Both the position numbers and the translations under genes were made by a program. Of a DNA stretch of 64,000 nucleotides, positions 49,401 through 58,930 are shown piece after piece; the stretch's first letter is position 1, and every line of letters begins with the position of its first letter. Under the pieces are notes generated by a model, which saw nothing but the letters and a program-made list of their open reading frames with translations, was not told the origin of the DNA and ran no database searches. This stretch comes from Takifugu bimaculatus. Lineage: Eukaryota > Chordata > Actinopteri > Tetraodontiformes > Tetraodontidae. The stretch is taken from positions 1,631,634 to 1,695,633 of the forward strand of contig CP034991.1 of the NCBI GenBank assembly GCA_004026145.2, given 5' to 3'.

Positions 49401-51087
49401 CCAAACAGTCAATGTTGCTGGAGCCATCCAACGGGTCGAAGCACACTACGTATTTACCCTGCGACAAAAGACGCACAGGTTAATTACACATAATATATAA
49501 TTTTAGTACATTAAAACATACTCAGATTTCATGATTGTTTTGAGCTTACATTTGTCCTTCGGTGTCCTTCATTTATATATTATAGCGCTTCAAACGTGTA
49601 CTTTACTGTTACCTAATCCAGCATTAGGCCACGGGGGTCACATGTCAGGTCGTAGCCACACTCTTGGTGTCACACGTCACATGACGCAGAGCACACAAAT
49701 ATTGTTCTCTGTGCTTTAAACTGATTCCCATCCATTTAGGGGGGTTTTGTTTGTGGAGCGAGAAAAGGGAAGTTAATTCTCTCACTGGTTTATTTTTGTT
49801 TAAATGTAATTAAGTCTCAAATGAGTCTCTACACATATTTTTTGTATGAGGATGTTTCACACAAAATTCCCACAAGCTCACAGGGTTTCTGTTGAATGAG
49901 GTATTTTATTGGATAACGGGTTTCACAGGTGGTCCAATTTCAAGACTTTTGCTATATTTTGAGTCATTTTCACACTACGGGGGCTTTTGTCCTGCCTCAC
50001 TCACCCTCTTGTCTTTGGGGGTGACGATGAGCTCTTTGTTCTCCTCGGACACCATGCAGCAGGTCCCGTAGGAGGCCTGCAGCATGTTGATGACCAGGTC
50101 GTTGGACAGCACGTCCAGCTTCTTCACGTCGTCGCCCGTCACGTTGACCGAGCCCGCCAAGCCCTGCCTGCGTGGATCAATCGCTCAGCGGTTTTAGTCT
50201 AAAACTTGTTGGCATGGCAACCACTTACGATCTTTGTTTCAAACAATGTTGATCTGTGTCTGGTTATGCAATGTTTGCAGTCCGTTGATGATGAGCTGGC
50301 GTGAATTCAGACATTCTTTTACATCTTTACAGACTCGTTTTAACCAATCAGCATCCAGCATCTTTGCAAAAGTCCACACAAAGCAAGTCGGCGCTGCATT
50401 TTTCTGCATCTGTGCTCAAGGGATACAGATTTGCTAGTTTATTTGTGCAGTTCTTGCATAAAATATCACCCCAGGGCTGTGATAAATCACTGTGAAGCGA
50501 AGCAACGTCACAAAAACAGAAGTTCGACCCGCTTTTGGTCAATGAGAGGCTGTCAGAAATGTTACCAAATCTCTCTTTTCTGGATGCTATCTGAAGCGTG
50601 ACATGGCACAGATGCAAAGGTCCTTTATCATTTCCAGATTACAGTGTCGAAACCAATCCTGATTGGGTTCTGGTTCTAAATCCTCACGTTTTGCAGCGAC
50701 ACAGCCTCAACCCCTGGAATCTGTCGCGGCTCCTAAATATACCGCTGCTCTAAAGGCAAAATGTCAAAACAACCGTCTTTGGCAATAGACTGAAGTCTTG
50801 CAACGGCTGTTGCAGCAACGGGGGCCTTTTAGCTCTGAAAACCCAGCTCAACCCAGACAGAACTCCCCTCATCTGCCGCCTCGTTTATGTCAGAAAGCCC
50901 AAAAAAAAAGCACTTACAGGTGAGCCAGACCTGCCTTGCGCACAGCAGAGGAAATGGCCTTGATGGCAGTCAGCATGGCGTTGATGAGCTGGGTGAGCTC
51001 ACCGGTCGCACCCTTGGCCTGCCGACCCGTCTCCATGACGAAGCGGGTCAGGGTCCACACGTCTGTGTCAAAGGCGCTCTGGTCCAT
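46411..51087 (-). CDS. fbp2: Fructose-1,6-bisphosphatase 2 (muscle type)
   Basis: FBPase hydrolyses fructose 1,6-bisphosphate to fructose 6-phosphate in gluconeogenesis and glyconeogenesis. Seven exons on the minus strand, first to last, are 51087-50918, 50167-50005, 49458-49366, 48787-48647, 48550-48413, 46839-46720 and 46596-46411, giving 336 residues (human FBP2 has 339). The metal/catalytic motif DPLDGSSNID is in exon 3. NEGYAKYF, GARYVGSM and KLRLLYE carry substrate-site residues. Assignment to FBP2 rests on the C-terminal half (EQAGGIATTGTQ...VQKYQ) and on an acidic residue at position 69 (human numbering). Oddities are an inserted Ala in KGATGELT, Lys instead of Arg at position 140, Gln for Tyr57, and a GTTCGT donor after exon 3. 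Intron 5 is 1.57 kb. The gene runs in tandem with fbp1. Confidence 0.93.
47580..47745. repeat. Possible decayed interspersed repeat in fbp2 intron 5
   Basis: The stretch around 'cttgtacttctaactttatg' followed by 'gggactttcataaac' and 'ctaacctcaacc' resembles a repeat widespread in percomorph genomes whose copies contain 'tttgtggggact' and 'taaccctaaccc'. The identification is from memory, and the boundaries are approximate. Confidence 0.4.
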
Positions 51088-51230
51088 CACGTTTGGTTCT
51101 GCTGGTCCTGACGGGCTGCAGATGGTGGGGACGACTGGGGAGCAAGTGGGGGAGCTCAGCCCCAGCCAAGTCCTTTTCATACCCACCAAGAGGAGGGCGA
51201 GCCAGGGGATCTATTTGTGAGTGCAGCAGG
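51088..51230 (-). promoter_or_regulatory. fbp2: fbp2 upstream region with muscle-type motifs
   Basis: Reading on the minus strand upstream of the start codon, there is a TATA-like TATGAAAAGG (51172-51181) about 85 bases from the ATG. There are two E-boxes (51119-51124 and 51143-51148). A MEF2-like half site (CTATTT on the + strand) lies at 51211-51220. These fit a muscle-expressed gene but are short motifs that occur often by chance. Confidence 0.35.
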
Positions 51231-51715
51231 GTGGAAGAGCGAATGTGCGGCTACAAATGGGTGAGGGGGTGTCGGGTGTCAGTTGCAGAGACGGAACCAG
51301 TGCTGGTATTAAGTCAGGGCTTTCAACACGTCTGTCGGCGGCGCAAGAGGAAACTTCTCAGCCTGTTTAACACACAGAAACGTGACAAAACTCTTCACGT
51401 GCTCCACGTTTCTGATGCCGCTTCAAGTCTGATTCCAAAAGGCTTCTAATGTACAACGGTGTCAAGCGGCGTTTTGAAGTTTAACAACACATTAAAACCG
51501 GTGCAGAATGGTGCAACTGTGATATCGATCCAGGAGAAGATGACTTAACGGGACAAGAGCAGCTCAAGTCAGCTTTAAATATCATTTGGACGCCGTTAGC
51601 ATCCGCGCGCCCTTTAGCTTAAAGGTCAGCTCCACTGGGTACGGCGTGGTGGTCAGAGTGGCCCCCTCCCCCCAAAATAAATAAGAGAAAGCCTGAGGGT
51701 TGTTTTTTTTTGGAA
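51231..51715. other. Spacer between fbp2 and fbp1
   Basis: No exon is seen in this stretch. Only 916 bases separate the fbp2 start codon from the fbp1 stop codon, so the fbp2 promoter and the fbp1 3' UTR share this interval. Confidence 0.5.
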
Positions 51716-51725
51716 TCGTACTGAC

Positions 51726-51731
51726 TTTATT
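51726..51731 (-). terminator. fbp1: Poly(A) signal AATAAA of fbp1
   Basis: TTTATT on the + strand reads AATAAA on the minus strand, about 270 bases downstream of the fbp1 stop codon. Confidence 0.55.
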
Positions 51732-52003
51732 GAGACCTTCATCATCCGACAGCAGCTCAACATCAAGTTTTGTTGCGTACAAACGTGTGTTTGGTCCTCG
51801 GTGCTGAATAAATGTACATTTTAAGGCAGAAGTGGAGGTAACGTGAAGAGGAAAAGTGCTTCTTGTTTGGCACAACTTTGGTCTTGGGCTTGTTTGGAAT
51901 GTGCACATGTCTGCCGTGCCTTCACCGATCCCTCTGCCGTGCGCGCCGCCTCCAACTCTGGAGAAAGCGGAGCGATGGGGCTCCGCGTCGATTCGCCACG
52001 GCC

Positions 52004-54081
52004 TTACTTCCTGGCGTGTTTCCGACAGATGGCGACGTACTCCAGCACGTCTTCTGGGGAGCCCAGCGCCACGGGAGCCCGCTGGTGGATGCTCTTGGGC
52101 TGGATGTCCAGGATGGTCTCGTAGCCGGTGGAGGCCATGCCGCCCGCCTGCTCAATGATGTAGGCCATGGGGTTGCCCTCGTACAGCAGGCGCAGCTTTG
52201 ATGGAAGACAGGTTATGGAGAAAGGATCTGTTAGAACAAACACGTCTGGGGATGCCTGCAGATACCCGATGCAGGGGTGGAGTCACGTCAGGGCGCAGTA
52301 ATGTCTGAAAGTACATGTAGGATGGCTGAAACGGTGATTAGCCTCCCTCATTACCTTTCCGTCGGGGCTCTTCACATTGCCTGGGTATAAAAAGATGCCC
52401 CCGTACATCAGGGTTCGGTGGACATCCGCCACCATGGAGCCGATGTAGCGAGCTCCGTAGGGCTCGCTGCCGTCCTGCCGCCATTTAAAAGGTCATTCAG
52501 ACGTTTAAACCGATCTGCACATAAAGTCGGGCTGCTCAGGCAGCAACGCTACCTGAGGGAACTTCTTCTTCTGCAGATACTCCGTAACGGCGGGCTCAAA
52601 GTCTCTGGCGTAACCTTCGTTCAAGCTGTAAATCTTGCCGCGCTTCTTGATCCTCACGTCCCGATCGACCAGGATAAACTCGCCGATCGACTGAGGGGGG
52701 AAAGAGATGGAAATGTGACGCCGGTCGGCACAGGAGAGAGACCAGCAGGGCCTCCGTGGGGGCACAGGCGGGTACTGACGGGGTCCAGCATGAAGCAGTT
52801 GACTCCCTGGCCGGTGGAGATCACCATCATGGTGGCGCTGCCGTAGAGAGCGTAGCCCGCCGCCACGAGGTTCCTGCCCGGCTGCAGGGCGTCTTTCTCA
52901 GAGGGCTCGTCGTCTGACGTCTGGGCGGAGGAGAAGTAATGGATTACACTCACAAGACAAACGTTTCCCGCGGGTGTTTGCGGCTTGCTGGCACCTTTCT
53001 GTAGATGGCAAAGATGGTGCCGATGGATACGAGGCAGTCGATGTTGGAGGAGCCGTCCAGGGGATCAAAACACACGACGTATTTGCCCTGGAAGCGAAGA
53101 AGAGGGTTAAACATGGGACCAGATTCCTTAAGGAAAAGATTTGGAAAAAACTGGTCAAACTGGATGAAACTGGTTCTGCCTCAGACATTAAAACAAACTT
53201 TGAGGCTCTGTCACATCTTTAATAGTAGCTGAGGTGACTTCTTATGTTTAAACAGCTGTTCTCTCTCTGATGGTGGAGGCGAACGTACCCTGCTCTCCGG
53301 CTCTATGACGATGGCGCGTTCGTTCTCCTCGGACACCAGCAGGCAGGAGGTGAAGGACGACTTGATCATATTGATGACCAGGTCGTTGGACAGAATGTCC
53401 AGCTTCTTCACCTGGTCGCCCGTCACGTTAGTGCTGCCAGCAATGCCGTAACTGAGGAGACGAGGGAATCAATGAGAAGCACATTCAATATGTAGAGGTG
53501 AAGTTTCAAATATTTTATGATTTAAAAAAAGCAATGAAAGTCACTTTTTTTTTAGCAAAATCAAAAAAGAGAGTTCTCTCTTTTTGTCGTCATCTTCTGC
53601 TCTCCAAAATGCAGTGAAACAACTGAAGATTTATTTATATCTAGGTAGAATTTGAATAAAATTAATATTGAGATACATTTTTACCAGTTTACACCATTCT
53701 TAAGGGCAGAATTTTGATTTAATTAATATTCAAAAGGTAAATAAGACAACGGCAGTGCAAAAGAATCGATCCGGGGGAGCTGCGCAGCTTTACGCATGCG
53801 CTTCCTGATTGGCCACAGAAAACACGAACGTCCTGCTCAACTTCTGCCAACAGGAACTTGTGAGAAACCACTGGAATCCACCACAACTCCACCGTGAACC
53901 CGGCAACTCACAGGTGTGCGATCCCAGCTTTACGCACGGCGCAGGAGATGGCCTTCACCGCCGTCCCCAGAGCGTTGAGCAGCGTGGTCAGCTCCCCGGT
54001 GCCTTTGGCTCTCCTCCCCTCCTCCATCACAAAACGGGTCATAGTGACCACGTTGGTGTCGAAGGCCCCTCGTTCGGACAT
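52004..54081 (-). CDS. fbp1: Fructose-1,6-bisphosphatase 1 (liver type)
   Basis: This is the gluconeogenic FBPase of liver and kidney. Seven minus-strand exons are 54081-53912, 53451-53289, 53087-52995, 52920-52780, 52690-52553, 52474-52355 and 52195-52004, giving 338 residues (human FBP1 338). Exons 1 to 6 have exactly the lengths of the fbp2 exons (170, 163, 93, 141, 138, 120), showing tandem duplication. DPLDGSSNID carries the metal-binding aspartates. The AMP site keeps KGTGELT and Arg140 (IYRK). Position 69 is Gln (TGDQVKKLD), as in liver isozymes. The loop Tyr57 is kept (HLYGIAGS). LLYEGNP has Gly where most family members have Cys next to the catalytic Glu280. The gene is intact and clearly FBP1-like; teleosts can have fbp1a and fbp1b, and I cannot say which this is. 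Confidence 0.94.
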
Positions 54082-54200
54082 GACGGCAGATGATCCCTTC
54101 AGTGTGGAGGCTGGAGGGACTGTTACAGCACTTAAATGCTGCGCAACGCGGAACTTGGTGGCGTGAAAAAGACGAGAGCCAATCCAGAGCTGTGGGAGAG
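54082..54200 (-). promoter_or_regulatory. fbp1: fbp1 proximal upstream region
   Basis: A CCAAT box on the + strand (54179-54183; ATTGG in the gene's direction) lies about 100 bases upstream of the fbp1 start codon. I see no convincing TATA box. The rest of the upstream sequence to about 54740 shows no recognisable feature. Confidence 0.35.
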
Positions 54201-54743
54201 GTGTGGCCCTGCTGGAAACACGACGCGCTTTGTAAAAGCCAGTCTGGCCAGTGATGAAATGCTAATACTACAAGCACAAGGATTTGAGCAGAAATAAAAG
54301 ACTTGATGCAATCCTGTGTTGCGCAAACCTTGCTGTGTGCTTTTCTGGCTCAGGTTAGATAGCGTGAATCGCCAGTTTCCTCACGCCCAACTCTTGCAAC
54401 GTGAAATCAAATTCTTCCTGCTATTGTCCAAGACTACATTCTCAGTTTCTCGACTACATATGGCTGGGGTATGCTTGCTTTCTACGTGACCCTCGCAATT
54501 AGGGCCAAAAGCCAGCAGAAATAAATGCGCAAAGTAGTGAGAAAATATAAATACTACAATTGAAGTTGTTACCCGTCTATTAACATGACACCGTTGTGCA
54601 TACAATTGCTTTGTGGTTGATACTTCTAGTAAAATAAATACTTAGTATGGTATGTTTAAAATTTCTACAATCCATTTTCCCCAAAACAACTAGCTCCACA
54701 ATTAAAATAACATAATTTCCAAGACTGCTAGTGCTGTGCGTCG

Positions 54744-54758
54744 CCACAAGATGGCGCT
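54744..54758 (+). promoter_or_regulatory. CTCF-like site overlapping a YY1-like core
   Basis: CCACAAGATGGCGCT fits the CTCF core consensus closely, and its internal CAAGATGGCG also fits YY1. It lies between the fbp1 promoter and the CpG island at 55.1 kb, a plausible position for an insulator. Binding is not demonstrated by sequence alone. Confidence 0.45.
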
Positions 54759-55079
54759 GTTGGCCGCAGGCCCGCACGAGGCGACGACCGCCACGTTGAG
54801 CGACGAGCACCGAACTCTACAGGTGTGCTTTAATAACAAGGAATTATCATCTATCCTCTCATTTAATGTCATCTTTAATCCATATCTTTATTTTATTGTC
54901 GTTGTTCACGGTTAATTAAATGAATTAGCAGCCGAGGGAGGGGCGAAAAAAGGTCAAATCGGGTTTTTAGTAAAATAATTCCTGCGTATTCCACGAAGTT
55001 TCCATATTGACTCTAGCCAACTATACCCTCCATGGTCTATTTTTGAGTTTAAACAGCCTATTAAGGGAGCAGGTAGGGT

Positions 55080-55400
55080 TCACCTGTTGCGCCAACCCCC
55101 CCTATCGTCAGTGACGAGGCCGACCTGGTCCCGGTCACCGACTGCGCATGACCGCGGGCGAACGACCCACGGCTGAAGGCAGCGCGTCCATACAAAGAGG
55201 CTGCTGCCTTCGGACGGGACGTGTCGGCCGCGCCGCCACAGCAAAACCTCGCCTGGTTGGTCGCAAAGTTGATATCCGGGCGATTTATCCTGCGGGAACG
55301 TGAAAACCAGCACAAGAAGTCGAATCCACCGTGTGGGGAAGTTGGATTCGCGTCCAGGAAAGAAGCTCTTGGCGTCGGGTGAGTGAAACGCGCTGCGCTC
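55080..55400 (+). promoter_or_regulatory. CpG island with candidate first exon of a rightward gene
   Basis: About thirty CG dinucleotides fall in about 320 bases, far above the flanks, marking a likely unmethylated promoter. A strong donor, GTGAGT, occurs at 55379-55384 on the + strand, so a noncoding first exon ending at 55378 is plausible. In human the next gene beyond FBP1 is AOPEP, transcribed away from it, which would fit. No coding sequence of that gene is visible in the window, so the identity is only an inference. Confidence 0.4.
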
Positions 55401-58400
55401 ACCAGGATCGTCAGACAAACCCCAGATACACATTTGGTTCCATTAAAACTTGCAAAGTCCTGATATCAACCTTCGCCCCGCGCAGGCCTTCGCTTTAAAT
55501 GGTTTAAGCGCGTCTTCCACGCGTGTTCTGGGTCAGGTGGTCCTGCAGCGACCAGACCAGACAGACAATCCCATGAATCGCTGCTGGTTAATCGGGATTA
55601 TGCTTAAAGTCATATGGGCTTTGTTGTACCTACCGCACCGATGTGGCGCAAATAATAATAATTAAAAGCAATCTTCTGTGCGCTGTTCAGGTGTCACGGG
55701 AGCGCGCTCACACGCTGCTTTCAGCTGCACTTTGAGCTCCGAGCGCTGGGAAACTCGGTGCGTGAATGCAGCAAATTAAAAATAAAAAGTTTCATTTCAA
55801 GAATTTGATTGTTAAGAGTTCTACCCCTAAAACTACTCCTAGAAAAAGACGAATCTTCGTTCGGTTTTGAAAGGATTTAAAAAAACAAAGTAATTATTTT
55901 CTCTGGCAGGGTCTGGGCCAGGGTTTTAAAAAGGTTCTACATCAAACTAAAAGGCTCTAGAATAGATCACAGCTCTTCAACAGTCCACCTTTCCCGTCCT
56001 TCTGTGGATTATTGGGCCGTGGGGAGGCCTGTGGAAGGTTAAGGACCCCCAGTAATTTAGGCGGTTTTGACCTGTGGGGTGGTCCCTATTGTGAGGATCA
56101 AACAGAGAGAAGCTCTGGACTGATGAGAAGGCGAAGGAATATGATCTCGCTGGCGAAGGTTTAATGAGATTCTTCGGCTTTTGAGGCGGCGCGTTTGGCT
56201 GGTCATGGAACACACTTTTCTAGGTTTGTGCACGATGTGAGCAGATTCAGACTGGAGAATCTGCTCCTTCCTGGAGATCATAGAATCTATAATCTATAAT
56301 ATATGCAAAGATGGAGCCCCGTTCCTGCAGAATCAGAACCTTCGCGCTGGTGTTTGTGTACATTTACATCGCGGTGCATTTACAGTACACATGACATTTT
56401 GTCCAGTGTCTGCACATTCCTGAGAATCATTAACTTTGACGGATAGACAGCGGAGACGATCCAGAACGGAGGGGAGAGCATGAACGAATGGCGCCCTCCT
56501 GACGCACCGAAGCCCCGTTTAAATGGTCTGTTGGACGATCCAGTCATTGCTCATTCACGCACTCGGTAACGGCTCACATGTCTTGAGCTGAGACTTATTC
56601 ACACTGTAACAAGCTTAGCCTTAAAGCTGTACATTGTTCAGCATCTCACTGGTCCCATAACCCCCCCCCCCCATCGACCTTCAGCAGATCGGTGAAGGTA
56701 CAGCCTGGTACATCTGGCTTAGCGGCACTCCGGGTCCTCATCGTCAGGCCTGTAAGGTTGTGGCACATATGGCAGAGGTTTCTCAATTAACGCGTGCGTG
56801 AGACGACCCCCGTGTCCACGGGATCAAAGGCGGGGTCCCTCCGGTTCTCGTGTGTCACCCCCAGCCCACACCTCCCTGTTATTATGGCTACCATCCTCCC
56901 CGTGTTTGTTTAGAGGAATGACTTCCACTCCACTTCCCCGTCCAAGAGCTTTGCCTGTCAAATCTGGCCCCCGCGGTTCTCTGCGGCGGTGCAGCTCCTT
57001 GCGGCGTCCTCGCCGCGGCGTCTCCTCTGTAATTTCATCTAGAGTGGGTGCAAAGTTGTAATTTTAGTTTGGGTCGAACATCTGGGCATGCATCTGTCCA
57101 ACTTGTTTTCCAGCTGCATAGTTTAGTGCCTAAAATACCTTATTTTGGCTTGAAAGTAGGACATTTTTCTGGGCTCATCTGTAATTCTGTAACATCTCTG
57201 TGCAACAGCAGCCACTTTTTTAATGGTCTCATCATCCACATGGGCAGGGATGTTGTTGCAGCTGTTCCTGAAGGGTGGGATGAGCCCCACATCAGCCCTG
57301 TTATCACCAAAACAAACTCAAACGAGACAATCGTAAGCCCGCGTGTGTGAAGGAAACCTCACTCCTGCATTTGTTTTGCAGATTACAGATCACCCCAGCC
57401 GGCTTTACAGAAATAAACCTGCACAAACTAAAACAACGGGGCCAGATTTCAACCGCCGGGTCAGCTGCCGGGCCAGCACCACACTGTTTGCAAATTTGCT
57501 AGGAAGTCATTATTTGCCCTGATCAAAGCGCTGGCAGAACCGCTTGAAAATCCTTTTTAAACCGCTGCTTAGAGGCTTAAACGGGTCCGAGGTGACCCGA
57601 CGACGAGAGACTTTTTCACGTTGGGAACATTTTGAATGCTTAATCAATTGTGCGTTAAGGTGTGCAGCAGTTCTGAAGCGGCGAGCGGCGCCTGCCGAGT
57701 TCAGAGGAGGAAATCCCTCCAAACTTGAACTGGTCCAACTTGCCTGAACTTGAGAGAGATTTGTGCTGGAGTGAAGAATTGTCCTCGGCAAACACGGACG
57801 AGTGAAGGTTCCTTTGTGCACCCTGGATTAATCCTTGGCTCAAGCTAACCGTGCGTTCAGCAGAGCCCTTTCATTTCCCCGTCGGTTGATCTCTCATCGT
57901 GGATCACTTCCACCTGGTGATTGGAGATATTTCAGAGTCGTGAATTTGGCTCCTTCAGGTCAGAAATGTTAAAGGTTTTGCTCCTTTTCTCAATTTCTTT
58001 TGAGGAATTCGTACGTTGCATTTAAAGGTTCCCCTTTTCTGGAGTTTTCAGGATTGTGCAGGTGCAGATACCATCTGGATTTTAAGGAAGGGCTTCGGCC
58101 TTGTGTGTGAAACACACCTTTGTGTGGAGGCGCTCACTTTTGCAGGTATTGATGCATTAAAGACCGGTTGTACTCGGCTGGGTTTAGTGGTTCTACAGAG
58201 TTTGGGGGCCGACCTCTGTCAAAACTAGTTTTAATGAACAAACTTCAGATCAAAACTTTCGTCTGCTGAGCTTATTCACCTTCAAATAATCATCAGGTTT
58301 GAGGCGTTTCCTGTTAAAGTCTGACTCCAGTTTGTCTCTTGTTATTGAGAACAACCTGTCTGGAACTGGGAGGAGTAACAAGAAGGTTGTGCTGGAGACA

Positions 58401-58799
58401 GAAATTCAGAACAGACCTGATTCTGTAATAATCTCTCAGCTATGCAGACATGCACAGACTTTTCCTTTCAAGCTGAAACACTGTCGCCCTGCATCACTTT
58501 GTCCTAAAATTGGCAACATTGCAAGATGACTAAGATGAAGAGAAGAATGAAGAGGACTCGTAAAGCGGGATTACCTCAAACCCCACCACTGAACAAAGGA
58601 TCGAGCAGTCTGCCATTTTGTTGGATTATAGCAGAAACTTCATCCTCAACCACCTAAGCCCCCCCTGACCCCTGCACCACACAGCAGAAAGTGCTGCCGA
58701 ATTCATCTCCAGCCAGAGAAGCCACCGTTTTGGCTGAGAGGACATCAGAGGCTCAGCCGGGCCGCTCGTGTTACAGCCTCCCTCGCTGCCTCGTATTGT

Positions 58800-58930
<131 letters not shown>

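Noticed and set aside
55061..55433. Two overlapping minus-strand open frames at the CpG island
   Set aside because: CpG-rich DNA is poor in stop codons; neither frame resembles a known protein.
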